Assembly: GCF_900115955.1 (NCBI RefSeq)
Contig: NZ_FOYL01000004.1
Location: 806,001 to 870,000 of the forward strand
DNA length: 64,000 nucleotides
Direction: 5' to 3'
Source of the DNA: Lentzea waywayandensis
GTDB lineage: Bacteria; Actinomycetota; Actinomycetes; Mycobacteriales; Pseudonocardiaceae
How positions within the stretch are numbered: the stretch's first letter is position 1; each line of letters opens with the position of its first letter. The position numbers were made by a program, and so were the translations under genes. Below the pieces are notes generated by a model. It searched no databases. It worked only from the letters and a program-made list of their open reading frames with translations, and was not told the DNA's origin. Positions 16,179-25,322 of this stretch are shown piece after piece.

Positions 16179-17240
16179 GTGACCGACAGCGCCAAGGCCA
16201 CCTACGCCGCCGCCGGAGTCAGTATCGCCGCAGGTGACGAGGCGGTGGAGAAGCTCAAGCCGTGGGCGGCCAAGGCGCATCGGCCCGAGGTGCTCGGTGG
16301 CATCGGTGGCTTCGCCGGCCTGTTCCAGCTCAAGCTCGACCGCTGGAAGGAGCCGATTCTCGCGTCCTCCACGGACGGTGTCGGCACCAAGATCGCGATC
16401 GCGCAGGCGCTCGACAAGCACGACACCATCGGCGTCGACCTCGTCGCCATGATCGTGGACGACCTGGTCGTGTGCGGCGCCGAGCCGTTGTTCGTGCAGG
16501 ACTACATCGCGGTCGGCAAGGTTGTTCCGGACCGGATCGCGTCGCTGGTCAAGGGCATCGCCGAAGGCTGTGTCCAGGCCGGTTGCGCGCTGCTCGGCGG
16601 CGAGACCGCGGAGCACCCCGGCCTGATGGGCGACGACGACTACGACATCTCCGGCACCGGCGTCGGCGTGGTCGAGCACTCGAAGCTGCTCGGTCCCGAC
16701 CGGGTCCGCGACGGCGACGTCGTGATCGCGATGGGCTCGTCCGGCCTGCACTCCAACGGCTACTCGCTCGCCCGGCACGTGCTGCTGGAGATCGCGCGCA
16801 TGCCGCTCGAGGGCCACGTCGAGGAGTTCGGCCGCACCCTCGGCGAGGAGATGCTGGAGCCGACCAAGATCTACGCCAAGGACTGCCTCGCGCTGATCGC
16901 CGAGACCGAGGTCCGCGGGTTCTCCCACGTCACCGGTGGTGGCCTGGCCGCGAACCTGGCCCGCGTGCTGCCGGAGGGCCTGCACGCGACGCTGGACCGC
17001 GGCACCTGGACGCCCGCGCCCGTCTTCCAGCTCATCGCCCAGCGCGGCCGCGTCGAGCGCGAGGAGATGGAGAAGGCGTTCAACATGGGCGTCGGCATGG
17101 TCGCTGTCGTCGCGCCCGAGGACGTCGACCGCGCGCTGGCCGTGCTCACCGCCCGCCACGTCCCGGCGTGGGTGCTCGGCGAGATCACCAAGTCCGCCGA
17201 GGGCGGCGCCGCGCTCGTCGGCGACCACCCGCGATTCTGA
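16179..17240 (+). CDS. purM: Phosphoribosylformylglycinamidine cyclo-ligase (AIR synthetase)
   Basis: A 353-residue enzyme that closes the imidazole ring of aminoimidazole ribotide with ATP, step five of purine synthesis. Hallmarks are YAAAGVSIAAGDEAVEKLKP, the ATP-binding STDGVGTKIAIA, VDDLVVCGAEPLFVQDYIA, GCALLGGETAEHPGLM and SHVTGGGLAANLARVLP. The GTG at 16179 is preferred over GTG 16164 because GGAAGAAG then sits as its ribosome-binding site. It is in the purF operon. Length and motifs are normal for the family. Confidence 0.97.
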   Translation: MTDSAKATYAAAGVSIAAGDEAVEKLKPWAAKAHRPEVLGGIGGFAGLFQLKLDRWKEPILASSTDGVGTKIAIAQALDKHDTIGVDLVAMIVDDLVVCGAEPLFVQDYIAVGKVVPDRIASLVKGIAEGCVQAGCALLGGETAEHPGLMGDDDYDISGTGVGVVEHSKLLGPDRVRDGDVVIAMGSSGLHSNGYSLARHVLLEIARMPLEGHVEEFGRTLGEEMLEPTKIYAKDCLALIAETEVRGFSHVTGGGLAANLARVLPEGLHATLDRGTWTPAPVFQLIAQRGRVEREEMEKAFNMGVGMVAVVAPEDVDRALAVLTARHVPAWVLGEITKSAEGGAALVGDHPRF

Positions 17241-17293
17241 GGCAACCTCCCGAGGCGGTCGTCGCGTACTAAGCGGCGACCGAGGAGGGGCAC

Positions 17294-18478
17294 TTGGACC
17301 GCGACCGCGAGTTCGGGGAATTCGTCGACGCACGTGCGCTCGTCATGCGCCGCACGGCATACCTGCTGTGCGGCGACTGGCACCGCGCCGAGGACATCGT
17401 CCAGACCGCGCTGATCAAGATGTACGTGGCCTGGTCGCGCGTGCGCAAGGACAGCGCCGACGCCTACGCCCGCAAAGTGCTGGTGCGCACGGCCATCGAT
17501 GAGGGCCGCCGCGGGTTCTTCCAGCGTGAACGGTCCGTTGACGCCGTGCCCGAACACCCGGTGACCGACGACTCGGCGGACTTCGACCTGCGGCTGGCAC
17601 TCGACGCGTTGCCGCCAGGGCAACGTGCTGTCGTCGTGCTGCGGTACTGGGAGGACCTCAGCGTCACCGAGACCGCCCGCATCCTCGGCAGGACGGAGGG
17701 CACGGTGAAGAGCCAGGCGGCCAAAGGGCTCGCGTCGTTGCGCGACCTGCTGGAGGACGAGCCGAAGCTGCGGATCCACCGCTCCGAGGTCATCCGCAGG
17801 GGCAAGACCAAGCTGGCCCGCAGGCGGACCGCCATCGCGACGGCGGTGGCCTTCGTGGTGCTGGCGGGTGTGGGCACGGCCGGCTATCTGGCGTTGCCAC
17901 GGCCGACCGGCACTGCGGGGATGTCCTCCGCGGACTCCGGGGTGAATCCAGCGGCCGACCGCAACGCCCAGCTCACCGAGTTGCTTCGGAAGAACTACCA
18001 GCTGCCGGCCGGCATCACCGCCGAGGACGTCCCCGAGATCAACGCCAAGGCGTTCGTGTTCTTCACTCGCACCAACACCAACACGCCCGACAACCTGCGG
18101 CGGGCGGTGGCCAGGCTGCGAGACGCACAGGGCGTCGGCGGTGTCGCGATCACGATCGGGCCCGCTCCCGCCGGCGGCCTCGGCACGTGCGAGGAGGACA
18201 GGTACTGCTGGCACGAGGAACGCAACGGCATCAAGCTCCGTACCACCCAGTTCCCGATCCCCGCCAAGAATCCCGGCGATCCTGAGCGGCTGCGGATGAC
18301 CGTCAGCGCCATCTACCCCGACGGCACCGTCGTCAGCGTTCACAGCGACAACATGGGCGCTTTCGACGACGGCACCTGGGGCGACCCCGGGATTGCCGGG
18401 AGCCCGCAGCGGCCGAACATCGTGCTCGACCGCGAGGAGCTGATAAAGATCGCGACATTGCCGGGCCTCACCTTCTAA
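17294..18478 (+). CDS. SigE-type sigma-70 factor fused to a membrane anchor and extracytoplasmic domain
   Basis: A 394-residue protein starting at TTG 17294, chosen because GAGGAGGGG ends four bases before it. Residues 8-75 are sigma region 2 (AYLLCGDWHRAEDIVQTALIKMYVAWSRV). Residues of about 96-155 are region 4 (LALDALPPGQRAVVVLRYWEDLSVTETARILGRTEGTVKSQ). A transmembrane helix follows at about 178-200 (RRTAIATAVAFVVLAGVGTA). The last 190 residues would lie outside the membrane and contain a Cys pair (GTCEEDRYC). SigE-family factors are usually soluble with a separate membrane protein, so here factor and membrane partner appear fused. Regulation is unknown. Confidence 0.85.
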   Translation: MDRDREFGEFVDARALVMRRTAYLLCGDWHRAEDIVQTALIKMYVAWSRVRKDSADAYARKVLVRTAIDEGRRGFFQRERSVDAVPEHPVTDDSADFDLRLALDALPPGQRAVVVLRYWEDLSVTETARILGRTEGTVKSQAAKGLASLRDLLEDEPKLRIHRSEVIRRGKTKLARRRTAIATAVAFVVLAGVGTAGYLALPRPTGTAGMSSADSGVNPAADRNAQLTELLRKNYQLPAGITAEDVPEINAKAFVFFTRTNTNTPDNLRRAVARLRDAQGVGGVAITIGPAPAGGLGTCEEDRYCWHEERNGIKLRTTQFPIPAKNPGDPERLRMTVSAIYPDGTVVSVHSDNMGAFDDGTWGDPGIAGSPQRPNIVLDREELIKIATLPGLTF

Positions 18479-18487
18479 CCTTGAGGC

Positions 18488-18916
18488 ATGAACGACGTGA
18501 CCGTGACGAGGACGCTGGTGGTGCCGGCGTCCGAGCTGCGCGAACGTTTTTCCAGGTCAGGTGGGCCGGGCGGGCAGGGAGTGAACACGGCGGACAGCCG
18601 TGTGGAGCTCTCGTTCGACCTGGCTGCCTCGCCGTCGATCCCCGATCACCTCAAGCGCCGGATGCTCGACCGCCTGGAAACCCGGCTGATCGACGGCGTG
18701 CTCACGATCGCCGCGTCCGAGCACCGCGCGCAGCTGCAGAACCGCGCCGCCGCGCGCGAACGCCTCGCCGCGATCCTGCGCAGTGCCGCCGCTCCGCCAC
18801 CGCCGGTGCGCAGGCCGACGAAGCCCACCAGGGGTTCGCAGGAACGCCGCATCGCCTCGAAGAAGCGCCGTGCGGACACCAAGCGCGGCCGGGGCCGTTC
18901 AGGCTCCTGGGACTAG
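18488..18916 (+). CDS. arfB: Alternative ribosome-rescue peptidyl-tRNA hydrolase ArfB
   Basis: A 142-residue protein with the release-factor GGQ loop (SGGPGGQGVNTADSRVELSFD, residues of about 24-44) and no codon-recognition domain. The basic tail (SKKRRADTKRGRGRSG) fits the ArfB helix that enters the empty mRNA channel of stalled ribosomes. It releases the nascent peptide from non-stop complexes. The start is ATG 18488. Its 3' end overlaps the convergent response-regulator gene by 18 bp. Confidence 0.93.
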   Translation: MNDVTVTRTLVVPASELRERFSRSGGPGGQGVNTADSRVELSFDLAASPSIPDHLKRRMLDRLETRLIDGVLTIAASEHRAQLQNRAAARERLAAILRSAAAPPPPVRRPTKPTRGSQERRIASKKRRADTKRGRGRSGSWD

Positions 18917-19570
18917 CGCGTAGATCCGTTCTGGCCGGCCGGTTCCGCCATAACGCAGCCGGACCTCGGCCCGTCCTGTCGACACGAAGTGCTCCAGGTA
19001 CCGGCGCGCGCTGACCCTCGCGACGCCCGTGGAGGAAGCACATTCCGACGCTGACAGCCCATCCGGACGCGACCGCAGCGCGTTGTCCACGAGCCGCGCG
19101 GTCTCTGGCGTCAAACCCTTGGGCAGCAACGGTTTCGAGGTGGGACGGGCACCGAAGACCTGGTCCACGTCCGCCTGCCCGGCCGAGTCGAGCCGGTGCA
19201 GCTTGTCCCGCAACGACGCGAAGTGCGCGAGCTGGTCGCGCAGGGCCGAGTAGTCGAACGGCTTGATCAGGTAGTGCAGCACGCCACCGCGCATCGCACT
19301 GCGCACGGTCTCGACGTCGGTCGCCGCCGTGATCACGATGACGTCCACGTCCTCGTTGGCGCGCAACGACTTCAGCACCTCCAGCCCGCTCTGGTCGGGC
19401 AGGTAGATGTCGAGCAGCACGAGGTCCGGCTTCAGCGAGGCGGCCAGCCGCAACGCGTCCCCGCCGGTGTGCGCGACCCCGGCGACCTCGAACCCGTCGG
19501 TGCGCGCGACATAGCCGCTGTGCACCTTGGCCACCATGAAGTCGTCGTCGACGACCAGCACCCGGATCAC
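18899..19570 (-). CDS. CitB/DctR-family response regulator
   Basis: A 223-residue regulator. Receiver domain 1-120 opens with VIRVLVVDDDFMVAKVHSGYV. The phosphoacceptor Asp is in LVLLDIYLPDQSG, and the switch residues are in VIVITAATD and YLIKPFD. The C-terminal domain (LTPETARLVDNALRS ... LSASECASSTGVARVSARRYLEHF) is the helix-turn-helix of CitB/DcuR regulators. Its GTG start overlaps the kinase stop (GTGA). With the kinase it probably controls the divergent tctCBA tricarboxylate transporter, as in known TctE/TctD and CitA/CitB pairs. Confidence 0.92.
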   Translation of the reverse strand: MIRVLVVDDDFMVAKVHSGYVARTDGFEVAGVAHTGGDALRLAASLKPDLVLLDIYLPDQSGLEVLKSLRANEDVDVIVITAATDVETVRSAMRGGVLHYLIKPFDYSALRDQLAHFASLRDKLHRLDSAGQADVDQVFGARPTSKPLLPKGLTPETARLVDNALRSRPDGLSASECASSTGVARVSARRYLEHFVSTGRAEVRLRYGGTGRPERIYALVPGA

Positions 19571-21105
19571 CAGGGCAGCCTTGCCGTGAACACCGAACCG
19601 GACACGCTCACCGAACCGCCGCGCCGCAGGCACGCCCGCCTGATCAGCGCGAGCCCGATGCCACGTTCGCCGTGCGATGCCGCCTTGGTCGTGAACCCGT
19701 GCCGGAACACCTCTTCCGCGAGTTCCGGCGCCACACCGGGACCGGAGTCGCGCACCACGACCTGGACCTCGTCGTCCAACTGCATCACACCCACCTCGAT
19801 CCACTTCCCCGCGCCGTTCGTGTTCAGCGAACTCAGCGCGTCCAACGCGTTGTCGACGAGATTTCCCAGCACCATCACCAGATCCGCCGACAACGCCTCG
19901 TCGACCCTGCCCAGCACGCTGTCCGGTCCCATCCGCAGCGCCGTGCCGCGTTCGGCCGCGAGCGACGCCTTGGCGATCAGCAGCGCCGCCACGGCGGGGT
20001 CGCCGATCGACTCGCCGACCTCGGCCCGCCACTGGTCCTGCGCCGAGCTGATCTGGTGAATGTAGTTGGTGACCTCGTCGTACTCCTTGAGCGCGATCAG
20101 CCCGGCGATGGTGTGCAGCCGGTTCGCGAACTCGTGCGCCTGCGCCCGCAGCGTGTCCGTCGCGTGCTGGGAGGCGTCGAGTTCGTGTTGCAGCGCAAGG
20201 AGTTCCGTGCGGTCTCGCAACGTCACGACCGCGCCCTCGCCGCCCTCGATCGGCATGCGGTTCAGCGTCAGCACCACGCCCTGCCGCAGCACCAGCTGGT
20301 CGACGCCGGTCGCACGGCCGGTCAGCACGTCGCGCAGCCGGTCGTTGAGCTCCAGCTCCTCGACCGAGCGGCCGACGGCGTCCTCCGGCAACGCCAGCAG
20401 GTCGCTCGCGTGGTCGTTGACCAGCGTGATCCGGTTCTGCCCGTCGAGACCGACGACGCCCTCGCGGATGCCGTGCAGCAACGCCTCGCGGTTCTCGACC
20501 AGCGCGGTGATCTCGTGCGGCTCCAGCCCGAGCGTCTGGTTCTTCACCCTGCGGGCCAGCAGCAACGAGCCGGTGACGCCGATGAGCAACGCGATCGCCA
20601 GGTAGCGCAGCACGTCGACGGGCTGCGCCAGCGCGCCGGCGAAGATCCCCGGGTCCTCGGCGCCCGCGATCACCATGCCGTTGACCCGGCGGCTGGTCGG
20701 GTCGAACACCGGCACGTGCGCCTCGATCGAGTCGCCGACGGTGCCCGTCCAGGACCGGCCCTCCAGCGCGGTGGTGCGGGTGTCCAGAGTGGACCCGATC
20801 TGGGACGGGTCCGGAGAGGCGATCACGAGCCGGTTCTCGTTGAGGATCAGCACGTAGGAGGCGCCGGACAGGCTGCGGGCCGTCTCGGCGGGCGCGGACA
20901 GCAGGCGCCAGTTGCCCATCTCCTCCTGGACCAGCGAGTTCGCGGCGACGGTCTCGGCGACCGACAGCATCCGGCGTTCCTCGTTGGAGCGAAAGTTGCT
21001 GCCCGTCTGGACGACAGTCAGCGCGCCCACCGCGCACAGTAGCAACGTGACGACTACGAGTTGCCATGCGAGAAGTTGACTGGCCAGGGAACGGCGCCGG
21101 CGCAT
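19567..21105 (-). CDS. CitA/DcuS-family sensor histidine kinase
   Basis: A 512-residue kinase starting at ATG 21105, eight bases after GGGAGG. Transmembrane helix 1 (LLAWQLVVVTLLLCAVGAL) is followed by a periplasmic-type PAS sensor (about 45-170, with SYVLILNENRLVIASPD). Helix 2 (VLRYLAIALLIGVTGSLLLA) precedes a cytosolic PAS. The phosphoacceptor His is in RAQAHEFANRLHTIAGL. The ATPase domain has VLGNLVDNALDAL (N box), RDSGPGVAPE (G1) and ERGIGLALIRR (G2). CitA/DcuS kinases sense di- or tricarboxylates directly. It is divergent from tctC with about 110 bp between starts. Confidence 0.92.
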   Translation of the reverse strand: MRRRRSLASQLLAWQLVVVTLLLCAVGALTVVQTGSNFRSNEERRMLSVAETVAANSLVQEEMGNWRLLSAPAETARSLSGASYVLILNENRLVIASPDPSQIGSTLDTRTTALEGRSWTGTVGDSIEAHVPVFDPTSRRVNGMVIAGAEDPGIFAGALAQPVDVLRYLAIALLIGVTGSLLLARRVKNQTLGLEPHEITALVENREALLHGIREGVVGLDGQNRITLVNDHASDLLALPEDAVGRSVEELELNDRLRDVLTGRATGVDQLVLRQGVVLTLNRMPIEGGEGAVVTLRDRTELLALQHELDASQHATDTLRAQAHEFANRLHTIAGLIALKEYDEVTNYIHQISSAQDQWRAEVGESIGDPAVAALLIAKASLAAERGTALRMGPDSVLGRVDEALSADLVMVLGNLVDNALDALSSLNTNGAGKWIEVGVMQLDDEVQVVVRDSGPGVAPELAEEVFRHGFTTKAASHGERGIGLALIRRACLRRGGSVSVSGSVFTARLPW

Positions 21106-21217
21106 GAAACCTCCCGTGACCAGAAAGACCGAAAGAAACCTTAGAAGCGCAAGAGCGACATCAAGGTTTACACGAGAGCAACATGTCCAACCACGCGGAT
21201 GAGAGGCGGGGATCACA

Positions 21218-22204
21218 GTGTCGGTGAAGGTGTGGGTGGCGGTGGCGACGGCGTTGCTCGCCGTCCTGCTCGTGCCGCCGCTGCTGACGCCGGGTGCGGA
21301 CAGCGGCGAGACGAGCCAGGTGCGGGCGCTGCGGGTGCTGGTGCCGAACGCGCCGGGCGGCGGTTACGACATCACGGCCCGTACGGCGGCGAAGGCCATG
21401 GAGGACGCTGACCTGCTGCGCAACGCCGAGGTGTTCAACCTCCCCGGCGCCGGCGGCACGGTCGGGCTCGGGCGCACGGTCGGTGAGCGCGGCAACGGCA
21501 AGCTGATCATGTCGATGGGCCTGGGCGTCGTGGGCGCGGTGTACACGAACAAGTCGCCGAACTCGCTGCTCGACACCACCCCGATCGCGAAGCTGATCGA
21601 GGAACCGGACATCGTCGTGGTCGCGAAGGACTCGCCGTACACGTCGATGCAACAACTCGTCGACGCGTGGAAGGCCAATCCCGGCACGGTGACGGTCGGC
21701 GGCGGCTCGGCTCCCGGCGGCCCCGACCACCTGGCGCCGATGCTGATCGCGAAGGCCGTCGGGCTGCAGCCCAAGACCGTCAACTACATCCCGTTCGACG
21801 GCGGTGGCGAGCTGCTGGCCAGCGTTCTGGGCGGCAAGGTCGCGTTCGGCGTCTCCGGCGTCGGCGAGTACCGCGACCAGATCCAGGCCGGCACGTTGCG
21901 GGTGCTCGCGGTGACGAGCAAGGACCGCATCCAGGGCATCGACGCGCCGACGTTGCAGCAGTCCGGTGTGGACGTCGAGTTCACGAACTGGCGCGGCATC
22001 GTCGCGCCGCCGGGCATCTCGGCGACCGACAAGGCGAAGCTGGTCGAGGTGTTCCAGAACCTCCAGAAGACGCCGCAGTGGAAGGAAGCGTTGCAGCGCA
22101 ACGGCTGGACGGACGCCTTCGCGCCGGGAGACGAGTTCAGGACCTTCCTGGAGAACGAGAACAAGCGGGTGGCAACGGTGCTCAAGGACTTGGGGCTGGC
22201 ATGA
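21218..22204 (+). CDS. tctC: Tripartite tricarboxylate transporter, extracytoplasmic binding protein TctC
   Basis: A 328-residue secreted binding protein starting at GTG 21218. Signal-like helix SVKVWVAVATALLAVLLVP lacks a lipobox. The TctC/Bug fold shows VLVPNAPGGGYDITARTAAKAM, then VFNLPGAGGTVGLGRTVG and VTVGGGSAPGGPDHLAPML and YIPFDGGGELLASVLGGKV. It captures a tricarboxylate or related acid and passes it to TctAB. It is first in an operon with tctB (ATGA overlap) and tctA. The exact ligand cannot be read from sequence. Confidence 0.92.
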   Translation: MSVKVWVAVATALLAVLLVPPLLTPGADSGETSQVRALRVLVPNAPGGGYDITARTAAKAMEDADLLRNAEVFNLPGAGGTVGLGRTVGERGNGKLIMSMGLGVVGAVYTNKSPNSLLDTTPIAKLIEEPDIVVVAKDSPYTSMQQLVDAWKANPGTVTVGGGSAPGGPDHLAPMLIAKAVGLQPKTVNYIPFDGGGELLASVLGGKVAFGVSGVGEYRDQIQAGTLRVLAVTSKDRIQGIDAPTLQQSGVDVEFTNWRGIVAPPGISATDKAKLVEVFQNLQKTPQWKEALQRNGWTDAFAPGDEFRTFLENENKRVATVLKDLGLA

Positions 22205-22719
22205 CGACCGAGACGCTGCCGGAGCGGAAGAACTGGCTCCGCGAACACTCCGAGCTGGGCATCTGCGCCCTGCTGGTCGTGCTCGGCGTGCTGGTGCTCA
22301 CCGACGCGATGAGCATCCCCACGGACTTCGCCCAGCGCGGCCCCGTCGGCCCGAAGGCGGTGCCGATCCTGGTCGGCTCGCTGCTGCTGATCGTCGCCGC
22401 GCTGCTGGCGCGCGACGTGCTGCGCGGCGGCAAGGGCGAGGCGGAGGCCGGCGAGGACGTCGACCTGTCCGCACCCGCCGACTGGCGCACGGTTCTCCTG
22501 CTGTGCGGTGCCTTCCTCGCGAACGCCGCGCTGATCGGCGTGGTCGGGTTCCCGATCTCCGGCGCGATCCTGTTCTGGGGCGCGGCCTACGCGCTCGGCA
22601 GCCGCAACCTGGTGCGCGACCCGTTGATCGCGGCCGGTCTGTCGATCTTCACCTTCGTCGTGTTCAACAACCTGCTCGGTGTCCCGCTCCCCGGTGGCCC
22701 GTTGATGGAGGTGTTCTAG
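22201..22719 (+). CDS. tctB: Tripartite tricarboxylate transporter small membrane subunit TctB
   Basis: A 172-residue protein with four predicted membrane helices: LGICALLVVLGVLVLTDAM, ILVGSLLLIVAALLARDVL, TVLLLCGAFLANAALIGVV, and a last pair around FGAAYALG/FTFVVFNNLLGV-type segments. The conserved PTDFAQRGPVGPKAVP after helix 1 fits TctB (G-P-x-x-P-x motif). It sits between tctC and tctA, overlapping tctC by ATGA and touching tctA without a gap. TctB is poorly conserved, so context carries much of the call. Confidence 0.88.
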   Translation: MTTETLPERKNWLREHSELGICALLVVLGVLVLTDAMSIPTDFAQRGPVGPKAVPILVGSLLLIVAALLARDVLRGGKGEAEAGEDVDLSAPADWRTVLLLCGAFLANAALIGVVGFPISGAILFWGAAYALGSRNLVRDPLIAAGLSIFTFVVFNNLLGVPLPGGPLMEVF

Positions 22720-24231
22720 GTGGAACAACTGCTCGACGGCTTCGCGACCGCGCTGACGCCGACACATCTGCTGCTCGCCGCGGTCGGCGTGCTCCTGGGC
22801 ACCGCGATCGGCGTCCTGCCGGGCATCGGCCCGGCCATGGCGGTGGCCCTGCTGCTGCCCGTCACCTACGGCATGGAGCCGACCGGCGCGTTCATCATGT
22901 TCGCGGGCATCTACTACGGCGGCATGTTCGGCGGTTCGACCACGTCGATCCTGCTCAACACGCCAGGGGAGAGCGCCGCGGTCGTGGCGGCGTTCGAAGG
23001 CAATCCGATGGCCCGCAAGGGACGTGGTGCGCAAGCGCTTGCCGCCGCCGCCATCGGCCACTTCACCGGCGGCATCATCGGCACGATCCTGATCGTCCTG
23101 CTGGCGCCGTTCGTGGCCAAGCACGCCGTAGACATCGGCGCGCCCGACCTGTTCGCGGTCATGGTGCTGGCGTTCATCGCCGTCACCTCGGTGCTCGGTG
23201 CCTCCCGGATCCGCGGGTTCGCGTCGTTGCTCATCGGCCTGACGCTCGGCCTGGTCGGCCTCGACGAGATGACCGGCCAGCAGCGCCTGACGTTCGGCTC
23301 GCTGCACCTCGCCGACGGCATCGACATCGTCGTGGTCGCGGTGGCGTTGTTCGCGGTCGGCGAGGCCCTGTGGGTCGCCGCCCACCTGCGCCGCAAGCCG
23401 TTCGAACCGATTCCGGTCGGCCGTCCGTGGCTGTCGAAGGCGGACCTGAAGCGCACCTGGAAGCCGTGGCTGCGCGGCCCGGTGATCGGGTTCCCGTTCG
23501 GCGCGATCCCGGCCGGCGGCGCGGAGATCCCGACGTTCCTGTCGTACGTGACGGAGAAGCGGCTCTCCAAGCACAAGGACGAGTTCGGCAAGGGCGCCAT
23601 CGAAGGCGTGGCGGGCCCGGAGTCCACGGCTTCGGCTTCCGCCGCGGGCACTCTCGTCACGATGCTGACGCTGGGTCTGCCGACCACGGCGGTCGCGGCG
23701 GTCATGCTCGCGGCGTTCCAGCAGTACGGCATCCAGCCAGGCCCGCTGCTGTTCCAGCGCGAGTCAGGGCTGGTGTGGGCGCTGATCGCGTCGTTGTTCA
23801 TCGGCCTGACCCTGCTGCTGGTGCTGAACCTGCCGCTGGCGCCGCTGTGGGCGAAGCTGCTGCGCATTCCCCGGCCGTACCTCTACGCGGGCATCCTGTT
23901 CTTCGCCTCGGTCGGCGCCTACGCGGTCAACGCGGACATCTTCGACCTGCTGCTGATGTTCGTGATCGGCCTGCTGGGCTTCGGCATGCGCCGCTATGGG
24001 CTGCCGGTGTTGCCCGCGATCATCGGCGTGATCCTCGGCCCGGCCGCGGAACAGCAGATGCGCCGCTCGCTGCAACTCTCCGACGGCTCGCTGACCGGCC
24101 TGGTCAACAGCCCGATGGCGGTCATCGTCTACGTGATCATCGTGGTGATCCTGTTCTTCCCGCTGCTCAAGCGGTTCCTGCCGAAGCCGCCTGCCGCGGC
24201 GGAACCGGAACGCGAGAAGGTCGACGCCTAA
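22720..24231 (+). CDS. tctA: Tripartite tricarboxylate transporter large membrane subunit TctA
   Basis: A 503-residue protein of about 11-12 membrane helices, starting at GTG 22720 directly after the tctB stop. It has the family signatures [25 protein letters not shown] and [22 protein letters not shown], and a second matching half ([20 protein letters not shown] ... [23 protein letters not shown]). TctA forms the ion-driven channel for the ligand bound by TctC. The gene ends the operon. Length is typical. Confidence 0.95.
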   Translation: MEQLLDGFATALTPTHLLLAAVGVLLGTAIGVLPGIGPAMAVALLLPVTYGMEPTGAFIMFAGIYYGGMFGGSTTSILLNTPGESAAVVAAFEGNPMARKGRGAQALAAAAIGHFTGGIIGTILIVLLAPFVAKHAVDIGAPDLFAVMVLAFIAVTSVLGASRIRGFASLLIGLTLGLVGLDEMTGQQRLTFGSLHLADGIDIVVVAVALFAVGEALWVAAHLRRKPFEPIPVGRPWLSKADLKRTWKPWLRGPVIGFPFGAIPAGGAEIPTFLSYVTEKRLSKHKDEFGKGAIEGVAGPESTASASAAGTLVTMLTLGLPTTAVAAVMLAAFQQYGIQPGPLLFQRESGLVWALIASLFIGLTLLLVLNLPLAPLWAKLLRIPRPYLYAGILFFASVGAYAVNADIFDLLLMFVIGLLGFGMRRYGLPVLPAIIGVILGPAAEQQMRRSLQLSDGSLTGLVNSPMAVIVYVIIVVILFFPLLKRFLPKPPAAAEPEREKVDA

Positions 24232-24318
24232 AAGATCATCGAAGTTTTCGGGGAGATCCGCCTCGATCCGCGCACGTACCTCTCGCAAGGCCCACCGCCT
24301 TCGGGAAGGAAGTGCACG

Positions 24319-25257
24319 ATGAGGAATCTCCTCCTGCTGGTCCTGACCATGATCGGCCTGGCCGCGGGTGTGCAGAGCGCACCCGCGGCCAGTGCCGCTC
24401 CCGCACCCATGACGCCGTGGTCGAGGTGCCAGAACGGGCAGCCCGCCACGTACACCGCGACCAAGTGGGTGCACGGCTCGACGTACCTGACGGCCGCGCC
24501 CATCGCGCTCGAACCGGGTGACGTCGTCCACCTCAGCGCCACTGGCACGATCAACACCGGTGGCTGGTCCGGCAGCCACGGCCCGGCCGGCTCGAACACG
24601 ATCACCTGGTTCGGCAGCTGGCCGCACCAGGGCGGCCGCGCGTACTCCCTCTACGGGCGATTCGCCTCCAACGGCGTCAAGTTCCTGGCCGCCAACACGG
24701 GCTGCACGGACCCGGCCGGGTACTACGCCGGCGGCCACGACCGCATCGACCTCGGCATCAACGACGAGAACCTGTCCGACAACACCGGCGGCTTCACCGT
24801 CACCATGCGCGTCTACCGCAACCTGGTGAAGGACGGCGGCTTCGAACGGCAGCCGAACCGCGGCGTCTCCGCACCGTGGAACGTCGAGGGCCCTGACGGC
24901 AAGGGCGTCGACATCCGCCTCGGCTACGCCAACTCCGGCGGCAACAACGCGTTCATCCGCACCGGTTCCCGCAACTGGAACGCGCTCACCCAGAACGTCT
25001 CGCTGAAGCCGTACACCTGGTACCGGATGCGGGTCTTCCTGCGCACCAGCCCGGTGTTCGGCGCGGGCTACCTCGGTGTGCGCGGCGCGTTCAACGGTCT
25101 GGTCGAGCGGCCGTACGGCGTCGTGAACGGCTACCAGGAACACACCATCGACTTCAGCACCGGCGAGAACGGCACGGTGACGGTCTTCCTCGGCTACTGG
25201 GCTCCCGGCACGGACTCATGGGTCCAAATGGATGATTTCGCGATCTATCCGGCCTGA
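24319..25257 (+). CDS. Secreted protein with two beta-sandwich, lectin/CBM-like domains
   Basis: A 312-residue protein. Signal peptide MRNLLLLVLTMIGLAAGVQS leads to APAASAAPAP. Residues of about 40-170 resemble a bacterial lectin-type jelly roll (ALEPGDVVHLSATGTINTGG ... RIDLGINDENLSDNTGGFTV). Residues of about 175-312 resemble a CBM4/9-type carbohydrate-binding module (LVKDGGFERQPNRGVSAPWNVEG ... VSLKPYTWYRMRVFLRT). No catalytic domain is seen, so it probably binds a glycan outside the cell. It is followed by a perfect hairpin and then the large sigma-receptor gene in the same direction. Domain calls are by pattern only. Confidence 0.65.
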   Translation: MRNLLLLVLTMIGLAAGVQSAPAASAAPAPMTPWSRCQNGQPATYTATKWVHGSTYLTAAPIALEPGDVVHLSATGTINTGGWSGSHGPAGSNTITWFGSWPHQGGRAYSLYGRFASNGVKFLAANTGCTDPAGYYAGGHDRIDLGINDENLSDNTGGFTVTMRVYRNLVKDGGFERQPNRGVSAPWNVEGPDGKGVDIRLGYANSGGNNAFIRTGSRNWNALTQNVSLKPYTWYRMRVFLRTSPVFGAGYLGVRGAFNGLVERPYGVVNGYQEHTIDFSTGENGTVTVFLGYWAPGTDSWVQMDDFAIYPA

Positions 25258-25267
25258 TCAGAGCTCT

Positions 25268-25295
25268 GCGCCCTGGGCCACCCGGCCCAGGGCGC
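25268..25295 (+). terminator. Perfect 12-bp stem terminator
   Basis: GCGCCCTGGGCC (25268-25279), loop ACCC, GGCCCAGGGCGC (25284-25295). It lies 11 bp after the lectin-like gene stop and 28 bp before the preferred start of the sigma-receptor gene. There is no U tract, as is usual in this group. It argues that the next gene has its own start of translation downstream of it, and perhaps read-through control. Confidence 0.7.
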
Positions 25296-25322
25296 GTAAT
25301 GCCGCCACCACAGGGAGAGATG

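Noticed and set aside
21784-24521. Long open frames on both strands over tctB and tctA
   Set aside because: They are shadows of TctC/TctB/TctA, whose family motifs are clear and whose junctions are tight.
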